Shown in pieces: positions 46,740 to 57,879 of a stretch of 64,000 bases of DNA. Position 1 is the first letter of the stretch. Each line of letters opens with the position of its first letter. The stretch comes from Rhipicephalus microplus (Eukaryota > Arthropoda > Arachnida > Ixodida > Ixodidae). The position numbers were made by a program, and so were the translations under genes. Below the pieces are notes generated by a model. That model was not told the origin of the DNA. It saw only the letters and a program-made list of their open reading frames with translations, and made no database searches. The stretch spans positions 6,230,001 to 6,294,000 of the forward strand of contig NC_134701.1 of the NCBI RefSeq assembly GCF_043290135.1, in the 5' to 3' direction.

Positions 46740-47840
46740 TTTTTTATTTTGGGCTGATAGCTTTGAAGATATGTTCTGATGGTGGTGAGAGTGGAGCGCG
46801 ACTGTCTCCGTGGCGCAATTGGCTAGCGCGATCGGCTGTTAACCGAAAGGTTGGAGGTACGAGCCCACCCGGTGGTGGTGCGGCGCTTTTTTTTCTTTGG
46901 GCTGATAGCTTTGAAGATATGTTCTGATGGTATTGAGAGTGGAGCACGACTGTCTCCATGGCGCAATTGGCTATTCGATCGGCTGTTAACTGAAAGGTTT
47001 GAGTTTCGAGCACTTCCGGGATTGGTGTGTTGCTTTTTTTATTTTGTGCAGATAGCTTTGAAGATATGTAATGATGGTGGTGAGAGTGGAGCACGACTGT
47101 CTCCGTGGCGCAATTGGCTAACGCGATCAGCTGTTAACCGAAAGGTTGGAGGTACGAGCCCACCCAAAGGTGGTGCGGCGCTTTTTTTTCTTTGGGCTGA
47201 TAGCTTTGAAGATATGTTCTGATGGTGGTGAGAGTGGAGCACGACTGTCTCCATGGCGCAATTGGCTATTCGATCGGCTGTTACCTGAAAGGTTTGAGGT
47301 TCGAGCCCTTCCGGGAGTGGTGCGGCGCTTTTTTTTCTTTGGGCTGATAGCTTTGAACAAATGTTCTGATGGTGGTGAGAGTTGAGCACGTCTGTCTCCG
47401 TGGCGCAATTGGCTAGCGCGGTCGGCTGTTAACCGAAAGGTTGGAGGTTCGAGCCCTTCCGGGAGTGGTGTGTTGCTTTTTTTATTTTTTGCTGATAGCT
47501 TTGAAAATATCTTTTGATGTAGGTGAGTGTGGAGCAGGACTGTCTCCGTGACGCAATTGGCTAGCTCGATTGGCTGTTAACCGAAAGGTTGGAGGTACGA
47601 GCCCACCCGGTGGAGGTGCGGCGCTTTTTTTTCTTTGGACTGATAGCTTTGAAGATATGTCCTGATGGTGGTGAGAGTGGAGCACGACTGTCTCTGTGGC
47701 GCAATTGGCTAGCGCGATAGACTGTTAACCGAGAGGTTGGAGGTTTGAGCCCACCCGGTGGTGGTGCGGCAATTTTTTTCCTTTAGGCTGATAGCTCTGA
47801 AAAAATGTTCAGACGGTGGTGAGAGTGGAGCACGGCTGTC
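46740..47840 (+). repeat. Direct repeat with 62954-64000 (offset 16,214)
   Basis: Units 46804-47690 match 63018-63904. Shared markers are GGGCAGATAGC or GTGCAGATAGC, GAACAAATG and ATATCTTTTGATGTAGGTGAG. The partner runs to the window end, so its full extent is unknown. The 46-47 kb copy has more private changes (GATGGTATTGAG, CACCCAAAGG, GTTACCTG). Confidence 0.85.
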
Positions 47841-48529
47841 TTCATGGCGCAAGTGGCTATGCGATCAGCTGTTAACTGAAAAGTTGGAGGTTCCAGCCCT
47901 CTCGGGAGTGGTTTGTTGCTTTTTTTTGGGGCTGATAGCTTAGAAGATTTGTTCTGATGGTGGTGAGAGTGGAGCACGACTGTCTCCGTGGCGCAATTTG
48001 CTAGCGCGATCGGTTGTTAACCGAAAGGTTGGAGGTACGAGCCCACACGGTGGTGGTCCGGCACTTTTTTTTTCTTTGGACTGATAGCTCTGAAGAAATG
48101 TTCTGACGGTGGTGAGAGTGGAGCACGACTGTCTCCGTGGCGCAATTGGCTATGCGAAAGGCTGTTAACCGGAAGGTTGGAGGTTCGAGCCCTCCCGGGA
48201 GTGGTGTGTTGCTTTTTTTTGAGGCTGATAGCTTTGAAGATATGTTTTGATGGTGGTGAGAGTGGAGCAGGACTGTCTCCGTGGCGCAATAGGCTAGCGC
48301 GATCGGCTGTTAACCGAAAGGTTGGAGGTACGAGCCCACCCGGTGGTGGTGCGGCGCTTTTTTTCTTTGGGCTCATAGCTCTGAAGAAATGTTCTGACGG
48401 TGGTGAGAGTGGAGCACGACTGTCTCCGTGGCGCATTTGGTTAGCGCGATCGGCTGTTAACCGAAAGGTTGGAGGTACGAGCCCACCCGGTGGTGGTGCG
48501 GCGCTTTTTTTTCTTTGGGCTGATAGCTT

Positions 48530-49680
48530 TGAAGATATGTTCTGATGGTGTTGAGAGTGGAGCAGGACTGTCCCCGTGGCGCAATGGCTAGCGCGATCGG
48601 CTGTTAACCGAAAGGTTGGAGGTACGAGCCCACCCGGTGGTGGTGTGGCGCTTGTTTTTCTATGGGCTGATAGCTTTGAAGATATGTTCTGATGGTGGTG
48701 AGAGTGGAGCACGACTGTCTTCGTGGCGCAATTGGCTAGCGCGATCGGCTGTTAACCGAAAGGTTGGAGGTTCGAGCCCTCCCGGGAGTGGTGTGTTGCT
48801 TTTTTTATTTGGGCTGATAGCTTTGAAGATATGTATTGATGGTGGTGAGAGTGAAGCACGACTGTCTCCGTGGCGCAATTGGCTAGCGCGATCGGCTGTT
48901 AACCGAAAGTTGGAGGTACAAGCCCACCCGGTGGTGGTGCGGCGCTTTTTTTTCTTTGGGCTGATAACGTTGAAGATATGTTCTGATGTTGGTGAGAGTG
49001 GAGCAGGACTGTCTCCGTGGCGCAATCGGCTAACGCGATCGGCTGTTAACCAAAAGGTTGGAGGTACGAGCCCTCCCGGGAGTGGTGTGTTGCTTTTTTT
49101 ATTTTGGGCTGATAGCTTTGAAGATATGTTCTGATGGTGGTGAGAGTGGAGCACGACTGTCTCCGCGGCGCAATTGGCTAGCGCGATCAGCTGTTAACCG
49201 AAAGGTTGGAGGTACGAGCCCACCCGGTGGTGGTGCGGCGCTTTTTTTTCTTTGGGCTGATAGCTTTGAAGATATGTTCTGATGGTGGTGAGAGTGGAGC
49301 ACGACTGTCTCCATGGCACAATTGGCTATTCGATCGGCTGTTAACTGAAAGGTTTGAGGTTCGAGCCTTTCCGGGAGTTGTGTGTTGCTTTTTTATTTTG
49401 GGCAGATAGCTTTGAAGATATGTAATGATGGTGGTGAGAGTGGAGCACGACTGTCTCCGTGGCGCAATTGGCTAGCGCGATCGGCTGTTAACCGAAAGGT
49501 TGGAGGTACGAGCCCACCCGGTGGTGGTGCGGCGCTTTTTTTTCTTTGGGCTGATAGCTTTGAAGATATGTTCTGATGGTGGAGAGAGTGGAGCACGACT
49601 GTCTCCATGGCGCAATTGGCTATTAGATCGGCTGTTAACTGAAAGGTTTGAGGTTCGAGCCCTTCCGGGAGTGGTGCGGC
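48530..49680 (+). repeat. 1.15-kb block, third copy of 44.70-45.85 and 51.63-52.78 kb
   Basis: Eight units from 48570 to 49601 match 44736-45769 at offset about 3,833 and 51662-52695. Shared markers are GTCCCCG with ATGGGCTAGCG (48570 lost one G), AAAGTTGGAGGTACAAGCCC, GATAACGTTGAAG and CTCCGCGGCGC. At 49.68 kb it joins the GTTCTCATGG block. Confidence 0.85.
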
Positions 49681-49712
49681 GCTTTTTTTTCTTTGGGCTG
49701 ATAGCTTTGAAG

Positions 49713-52700
49713 ATATGTTCTCATGGTGGTGAGAGTGGAGCACGACTGCCTCCGTGGCGCTATTGGCTAGCGAGATCGGCTGTTAACCGAAAGGTTGGAG
49801 GTTCGAGCCCACCCGGTAGTGGTGCGGCGCTTTTTTTTTCTTTGGGCTGATAGCTTTGAAGATGTGTTCGGATGGTGGTAAGAGTGGAGCACGACTGTCT
49901 CCGTGGCGCAATTGGCTAGCGCTATCGGCTGTTAACCGAAAGGTTGGAGGTTCGGGCCCACCTGGTGGTGGTGCGGCGCTTTTTTTTCTTTGGGCTGATA
50001 GCTTTGAAGATATGTTCTGATGGTGGTGAGAGTGGAGCACGACTGTCTCCGTGGCGCAATTGTCTAGCGCGATCGGCTGTTAACCGAAAGGTTGGAGGTA
50101 CGAGCCCACCCGGTGGTGGTGCGGCGCTTTTTTTCTTTGGGCTGATAGCTTTGAAGATATGTTCTGATGGTGGTGAGAGTGGAGCAGGACTGTCTCCGTG
50201 GCGCAATCAGCTAACGCGATCGGCAGTTAACCAAAAGGTTGGAGGTACGAGCCCTTCCGGGAGTGGTGTGTTGCTTTCTTTATTTTGGGCTGATAGCTTT
50301 GAAGATATGTTCTGATGGTGGTGAGAGTGGAGCACGACTTTCTCCGTGGCGCAATTGGCTAGCGCGATCGGCTGTTAACCGAAAGGTTGGAGGTACGAGC
50401 CCACCTGGTGGTGGTGCGGCGCTTTTTTTCCTTTGGGCTGATAGCTTTGAAGATATGTTCTGATGGTGGTGAGAATGGAGCACGACTGTCTCCATGGCGC
50501 AATTGGCTATTCGATCGGCTGTTAACTGAAAGGTTTGAGGTTCGAGCCCTTCCGGGAGTGGTGTGTTGCTTTTTTATTTTGGGCTGATAGCTTTGAAGAT
50601 ATGTAATGATGGTGGTGAGTGTGGAGCATGACTGCCTCCATGGCGCAATTGGCTATGCGATCGGCTGTTAACTCAAAGGTTGGAGGTTCGAGCCCTCGCG
50701 GGAGTGGTGTGTTGCTTTTTTGGGGGCTGATTGCTTTGAAGATATGTTCTGATGGTGGTGAGAGTGGAGCAGGACTGTCTCCTTGGCGCAATTGGCTAGC
50801 GCGATCGGCTGTTAACCGAAAGGTTTGAGGTTCAGGCCCACCTGGTGCTGGTGCGGCGCTTTTTTTTGGGCTGATAGCTTTGAAGATATGTTCTGAAGTT
50901 GGTGAAAGTGGAGCACGACTGTCCCCGTGGCGCAATAGGCTAGCGCGATCGGCAGTTAACCGAAAGGTTGGAGGTTTGAGCCCTCCCGGGAGTGGTGTGT
51001 TGCTTTTTTTATTTTGGGCTGATAGCTTTGAAGATATGTTCTCGTGGTGGTAAGTGTGCAGCAGGACTGTCTCCGTGGCGCAATTGGCTAGCGCGATCGG
51101 CTGTTAACCGAAAGGTTGGACGTACGAGCCCTCTCGGGAGTGGTGCATTGCTTTTTTTTCTTTGGGCTGATAGCTTTGAAGATATGTTCTCATGGTGGTG
51201 AGAGTGGAGCACGACTGTCTCCGTGGCGCTATTGGCTAGCGCGATCGGCTGTTAACCGATAGGTTGGAGGTTCGAGCCCACCCGGTGGTGGTGCGGCGCT
51301 TTTTTTTTCGTTGGGCTGATAGCTTCGAAGATGTGTTCTGATGGTGGTAAGAGTGGAGCACGACTGTCTCCGTGGCGCAATTGGCTAGCGCTATCGGCTG
51401 TTAACCGAAAGGTTGGAGGTTCGGGCCCACCTGGTGGAGGTGCGGCGCTTTTTTTTCTTTGGGCTGATAGCTTTGAAGATATGTTCTGATGGTGGTGAGT
51501 GTGGAGCACGACTGTCTCCGTGGCGCAATTGACTAGTGCGATCGGCTGTTAACCGAAAGGTTGGAGGTACGAGCCCACCCGGTGGTGGTGCGGCGCTTTT
51601 TTTTCTTTGGGCTGATAGCTTTGAAGATATGTTCTGATGGTGTTTAGAGTGGAGCAGGACTGTCCCCGTGGCGCAATGGGCTAGCGCGATCGGCTGTTAA
51701 CCGAAAGGTTGGAGGTACGAGCCCACCCGGTGGTGGTGTGGCGCTTGTTTTTCTTTGGGCTGATAGCTTTGAAGATATGTTCTGATGGTGGTGAGAGTGG
51801 AGCACGACTGTCTTCGTGGCGCAATTGGCTAGCGCGATCGGCTGTTAACCGAAAGGTTGGAGGTTCGAGCCCTCCCGGGAGTGGTGTGTTGCTTTTTTTA
51901 ATTTGGGCTGATAGCTTTGAAGATATGTATTGATGGTGGTGAGAGTGGTGCACGACTGTCTCCGTGGCGCAATTGGCTAGCGCGATCGGCTGTTAACCGA
52001 AAGTTGGAGGTACAAGCCCACCCGGTGGTGGTGCGGCGCTTTTTTTTCTTTGGGCTGATAACGTTGAAGATATGTTCTGATGTTGGTGAGAGTGGAGCAG
52101 GACTGTCTCCGTGGCGCAATCGGCTAACGCGATCGGCTGTTAACCAAAAGGTTGGAGGTACGAGCCCTCCCGGGAGTGGTGTGTTGCTTTTTTTATTTTG
52201 GACTGATAGCTTTGAAGATATGTTCTGATGGTGGTGAGAGTGGAGCACGACTGTCTCCGCGGCGCAATTGGCTAGCGCGATCAGCTGTTAACCGAAAGGT
52301 TGGAGGTACGAGCCCACCCGGTGGTGGTGCGGCGCTTTTTTTTCTTTGGGCTGATAGCTTTGAAGATATGTTCTGATGGTGGTGAGAGTGGAGCACGACT
52401 GTCTCCATGGCGCAATTGGCTATTCGATCGGCTGTTAACTGAAAGGTTTGAGGTTCGAGCCATTCCGGGAGTTGTGTGTTGCTTTTTTATTTTGGGCAGA
52501 TAGCTTTGAAGATATGTAATGATGGTGGTGAGAGTGGAGCACGACTGTCTCCGTGGCGCAATTGGCTAGCGCGATCGGCTGTTAACCGAAAGGTTGGAGG
52601 TACGAGCCCACCCGGTGGTGGTGCGGCGCTTTTTTTTCTTTGGGCTGATAGCTTTGAAGATATGTTCTGATGGTGGAGAGAGTGGAGCACGACTGTCTCC

Positions 52701-53015
52701 ATGGCGCAATTGGCTATTAGATCGGCTGTTAACTGAAAGGTTTGAGGTTCGAGCCCTTCCGGGAGTGGTGCGGCGCTTTTTTTTCTTTGGGCTGATAGCT
52801 TTGAAGAAATGTTCTTATGGTGGTGAGAGTTGAGCACGTCTGTCTCCGTGGCGCAATTGGCTAGCGCGGTCGGCTGTTAACCGAAAGGTTGGAGGTTCGA
52901 GCCCTCCCGGGAGTGGTGTGTTGCTTTTTTTATTTTTTGCTGATAGCTTTGAAAATATGTTTTGATGGTGGTGAGTGTGGAGCAGGACTGTCTCCGTGAC
53001 GCAATTGGCTAGCTC
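49713..53015 (+). repeat. 3.3-kb repeat, partner of 42790-46090
   Basis: It ends at the 52990 unit, whose 3' half switches to the CCTACCCGGTGGAGG type that begins the 4,870-bp duplication. The switch falls inside a body, in the T arm. Confidence 0.87.
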
Positions 53016-54615
53016 GATCGGCTGTTAACCGAAAGGTTGGAGGTACGAGCCTACCCGGTGGAGGTGCGGCGCTTTTTTTTTCTTTAGACTGATAGCTTTG
53101 AAGATATGTTCTGATGGTGGTGAGAGTGGAGCACGACTGTCTCCGTGGCGCCATTGGCTAGCGCTATCGACTGTTAACCGAAAGGTTGGAGGTTTCAGCC
53201 CTCCCGGGAGTGGTGTGTTGCTTTTTTTATTTTGGGCTGATAGCTTTGAAGATATGTTCTGATGGTGGTGAGAGTTGAGCACGACTGTCTCCGTGGCGCA
53301 ATTGGCTAGCGCGATCGGCTGTTAACCAAAGGGTTGTTGGTACGAGCCCTCCCGGGAGTGGTGTGTTGCTTTTTTTATTTTGGGCTGATAGCTTTGAAGA
53401 TATGTTCTGATGGTGGTGAGAGTGGAGCACGACTGTCTCCGTGGCGCAATTGGCTATTCGATCGGCTGTTAACTGAAAGGTTTGAGGTTCGAGCCCTTCC
53501 GGGAGTGTTGTGTTGCTTTTTTTATTTTGGGCTGATAGCTATGAAGATATGTAATGATGGTGGTGAGAGTGGAGCACGACTGTCTCTGTGGCGCAATTGG
53601 CTAGCGCGATCGGCGGTTAACCGAAAGGTTGGAGGTTCGAGCCCTCCCGGGAGTGGTGTGTTGCTTTTTTTATTTTGGGCTGATAGCTTTGAAAATATGT
53701 TCTGATGGTGGTGAGTGTGGAGCAGGACTGTCTCCGTGGCGCAATTGGCTAGCGCGATCGGCTGTTAACCGAAAGGTTGGAGGTACGAGCCTACCCGGTG
53801 GAGGTGCGGCGCTTTTTTTTCTTTGGGCTGATAGCTTTGAAGATATGTTCTGATGGTGGTGAGAGTGGAGCACGACTGTCTCCGTGGCGCAATTGGCTAT
53901 TCGATCGGCTGTTACCTGAAAGGTTTGAGGTTCGAGTCCTTCCGGGAGTGGTGCGGCGCTTTTTTTTCTTTGGGCTGATAGCTTTGAAGAAATGTTCTGA
54001 TGGTGGTGAGAGTTGAGCACGTCTGTCTCCGTGGCGGAATTGGCTAGCGCTTTCGGCTGTTAACCGAAAGGTTGGAGGTTCGAACCCTCCTGGGAGTGGT
54101 GTGTTGCTTTTTTTATTTTTTGCTGATAGCTTTGAAAATATGTTTTGATGGTGGTGAGTGTGGAGCAGGACTGTCTCCGTGACGCAATTGGCTAGCTCGA
54201 TCGGCTGTTAACCGAAAGGTTGGAGGTACGAGCCCACTCGATGGAGGTGCGGCGCTTTTTTTTCTTTGGACTGATAGCTTTGAAGATATGTCCTGATGTT
54301 GGTGAGAGTGGAGCACGACTGTCTCCGTGGCGCAATTGGCTAGCGCGATCGACTGTTAACCGAGAGGTTGGAGGTTCGAGCCCACACGGTGGTGGTCCGG
54401 CACTTTTTTTTTCTTTGGACTGATAGCTCTGAAGAAATGTTCTGACGGTGGTGAGAGTGGAGCACGACTGTCTCCGTGGCGCATTTGGCTAGCGCGATCG
54501 GCTGTTAACCGAAAGGTTGGAGGTACGAGCCCTCCCGGGAGTGGTTTGTTGCTTTTTTTATTTCGGCCTGAAAGCTATGAAGATATGTTCTGATGCTGGT
54601 GAGAGTGGAGCCCGA

Positions 54616-54688
54616 CTCTCCGTGGCGCAATTTGCTAGCGCGATCGGTTGTTAACCGAAAGGTTGGAGGTACGAGCCCACACGGTGGT
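54616..54688 (+). pseudogene. Unit with damaged 5' end (GACTCTCCG)
   Basis: Two bases (GT) are missing at the body start, so the acceptor 5' strand lacks position 1. The D arm reads AATTTGCTAGCG and the anticodon region GATCGGTTGTTAACC, where the loop base 32 is T. The copy at 59486 has the same lesion. The preceding spacer reads GATGCTGGTGAGAGTGGAGCC. Confidence 0.68.
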
Positions 54689-57600
54689 GGTCCAGCACTT
54701 TTTTTTTCTTTGGACTGATAGCTCTGAAGAAATGTTCTGACGGTGGTGAGAGTGGAGCACGACTGTCTCCGTGGCGCAATTGGCTATGCGAAAGGCTGTT
54801 AACCGGAAGGTTGGAGGTTCGAGCCCTCCCGGGAGTGGTGTGTTGCTTTTTTTTGAGGCTGATAGCTTTGAAGATATGTTTTGATGGTGGTGAGAGTGGA
54901 GCAGGACTGTCTCCGTGGCGCAATAGGCTAGCGCGATCGGCTGTTAACCGAAAGGTTGGAGGTACGAGCCCACCCGGTGGTGGTGCGGCGCTTTTTTTCG
55001 TTGGGCTCATAGCTCTGAAGAAATGTTCTGACGGTGGTGAGAGTGGAGCACGACTGTCTCCGTGGCGCATTTGGTTAGCGCGATCGGCTGTTAACTAAAA
55101 GGTTGGAGGTACGAGCCCTCCCGGGAGTGGTGTGTTGCTTTTTTTTCTTTGGGCTGATAGCTTTGAAAATATGTTCTGATGGTGGTGAGTGTGGAGCAGG
55201 ACTGTCTCCGTGAAGCAATTGGCTAGCGCGATCGGCTGTTAACCGAAAGGTTGGAGGTACGAGCCCACCCGGTGCTGGTGCGGCGCTTTCTTTTCTTTGG
55301 GCTGATAGCTTTGAAGATATGTTCTGATGGTGGTGAGAGTGGAGCACGACTGTCCCCGTGGCGCAATAGGCTAGCGCGATCGGCTGTTAACCGAAAGGTT
55401 GGAGGTTTCAGCCCTCCTGGGAGTGGTGTGTTGCTTTTTTTATTTTGGGCTGATAGCTTTGAAGATATGTTCTGATGGTGGTGAGAGTGGAGCACGACTG
55501 TCTCCGTGGCGCAATTGGCTAGCGCGATCGGCTGTTAACCGAAAGGTTGGAGGTACGAGCCCACCCGGTGGTGGTGCGGCGCTTTTTTTTCTTTGAGCTG
55601 ATAGCTTTGAAGATATGTTCTGATGGTGGTGAGAGTGGAGCACGACTGTCTCCGTGGCGCAATTGGCTATTCGATCGGCTGTTAACTGAAAGGTTTGAGG
55701 TTCGAGCCCTTCCGGGAGTGTTGTGTTGCTTTTTTTATTTTGGGCTGATAGCTATGAAGATATGTAATGATGGTGGTGAGAGTGGAGCACGACTGTCTCT
55801 GTGGCGCAATTGGCTAGCGCGATCGGCGGTTAACCGAAAGGTTGGAGGTTCGAGCCCTCCCGGGAGTGGTGTGTTGCTTTTTTTATTTTGGGCTGATAGC
55901 TTTGAAAATATGTTCTGATGGTGGTGAGTGTGGAGCAGGACTGTCTCCGTGGCGCAATTGGCTAGCGCGATCGGCTGTTAACCGAAAGGTTGGAGGTACG
56001 AGCCTACCCGGTGGAGGTGCGGCGCTTTTTTTTCTTTGGGCTGATAGCTTTGAAAAAATGTTCTTATGGTGGTGAGAGTGGAGCACGACTGTCTCCGTGG
56101 CGCAATTGGCTACGCGATCGGCTGTTAACCGAGAGGTTGGAAGTTGGAGCCCACCCGGTGGTGGTGCGGCGATTTTTTTTCCTTTTGGCTGATAGCTCTG
56201 AAGAAAAGTTCTGACGGTGGTGAGAGTGGAGCACGACTGTCTCCATGGCGCAATCGGCCATGCGATCGGCTGTCAACTGAAAGGTTGGAGGTTCGAGTCC
56301 CGCGGGAGTGGTGTATTGCTTTTTTTTCTTTGGGCTGATAGTTTGAAGATGTGTTCTGATGGTGGTAAGAGTTGAGCACGACTGTCTCCGTGGCGCAATT
56401 GGCTATTCGATCGGCTGTTAAATGAAAGGTTGGATGTTCGAGCCCTCCCGAGAGTAGTGTGTTGCTTTTTTTTCTTTGGGCTGATAGCTTCGAAGATATG
56501 TTCTGATGGTGGTGAGAGTGGAGCAGGACTGTCTCCGTGGCGCAATTGGCTGCCGCGATCGGCTGTTAACTGAAAGGTTGGAGGTACGAGCCTACCCGGT
56601 GGAGGTGCGCCGCTTTTTTTCTTTGGGCTGATAGCTTTGAAGATATGTTCTGATGGTGGTGAGAGTGGAGCACGACTGTCTCCGTGGCGCAATCGGCTAA
56701 CGCGATCGGCTGTTAACCGAAAGGTTGGAGGTACGAGCCCTCCCGGGAGTGGTGTGTTGCTTTTTTTATTTTGGGCTGATAGCTTTGAAGATATGTTCTG
56801 ATGGTGGTGAGAGTGGAGCACGACTGTCTCCGTGGCGCAATTGGCTAGCGCGATCGGCTGTTAACCGAAAGGTTGGAGGTACGAGCCCACCCGGTGGTGG
56901 TGCGGCGCTTTTTTTTCTTTGGGCTGATAGCTTTGAAGATATGTTCTGATGGGGGTGAGAGTGGAGCACGACTGTCTCCATGGCGCAATTGGCTATTCGA
57001 TCGGCTGTTAACTGAAAGGTTTGAGGTTCGAGCCCTTCCGGGAGTGTTGTGTTGCTTTTTTTATTTTGGGCTGATAGCTTTGAAGATATGTAATGATGTT
57101 GGTGAGAGTGGAGCACGACTGTCTCTGTGGCGCAATTGGCTAGCGCGATCGGCGGTTAACCGAAAGGTTGGAGGTTCGAGCCCTCCCGGGAGTGGTGTGT
57201 TGCTTTTTTTATTTTGGGCTGATAGCTTTGAAAATATGTTCTGATTGTGGTGAGTGTGGAGCAGGACTGTCTCCGTGGCGCAATTGGCTAGCGCGATCGG
57301 CTGTTAGCCGAAAGGTTGGAGGTACGAGCCTACCCGGTGGAGGTGCGGCGCTTTTTTTTCTTTGGGCTGATAGCTTTGAAGATATGTTCTGATGGTGGTG
57401 AGAGTGTAGCACGACTGTCTCAGTGGCGCAATTTGCTAGCGCGATCGGCTGTTAACCGAAAGGTTGGAGGTACGAGCCCACCTGGTGGTGGTGCGGCGCT
57501 TTTTTTTCTTTGGGCTGATAGCTTTGAAGATATGTTCTGATGGTGGTGAGAGTGGAGCACGACTGTCTCCATGGCGCAATTGGCTATTCGATCGGCTGTT

Positions 57601-57711
57601 AACTGAAAGGTTTGATGTTCGAGCCCTTCCGGGAGTGGTGTGTTGCTTTTTTTATTTTGGGCTGATAGCTTTGAAGATATGTAATGATGGTGGTGAGTGT
57701 GGAGCACGACT

Positions 57712-57783
57712 GTCTCCGTGGCGCAATTGGCTAGCGCGATCGGCTGTTAACCGAAAGGTTGGAGGTTCGAGCCCTTCGGGAGT
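57712..57783 (+). tRNA. tRNA-Asn(GUU)-like with 3' arm deletion
   Basis: The first 60 bases match the best-preserved type with TTCGAGC, but the 3' arm reads CCCTTCGGGAGTG, two bases short, so T stem and acceptor cannot both pair fully. The copy at 62575 has the same lesion, as expected from the 4,870-bp duplication. Likely a pseudogene. Confidence 0.6.
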
Positions 57784-57879
57784 GGTGTGTTGCTTTTTTT
57801 ATTTTGGGCTGATAGCTTTGAAAATATGTTCTTATGGTGGTGAGTGTGGAGCAGGACTGTCTCCGTGGCGCAATTGGCT

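Larger units (their letters stand above)
40011..49970 (+). repeat. Unit map, part 5: 68 tRNA-like bodies
   Basis: Body starts: 40011, 40159, 40308, 40457, 40605, 40753, 40901, 41049, 41198, 41346, 41495, 41644, 41791, 41938, 42086, 42234, 42380, 42528, 42677, 42825, 42973, 43121, 43268, 43416, 43563, 43709, 43852, 43996, 44144, 44292, 44440, 44588, 44736, 44884, 45032, 45179, 45327, 45475, 45621, 45769, 45916, 46064, 46212, 46360, 46508, 46656, 46804, 46952, 47099, 47247, 47394, 47542, 47690, 47838, 47982, 48131, 48275, 48422, 48570, 48717, 48864, 49011, 49159, 49307, 49453, 49601, 49748, 49897. The unit at 41791 shares the GGACTTCTCC lesion of 38393, which ties these two segments to one ancestor. 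Confidence 0.92.
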
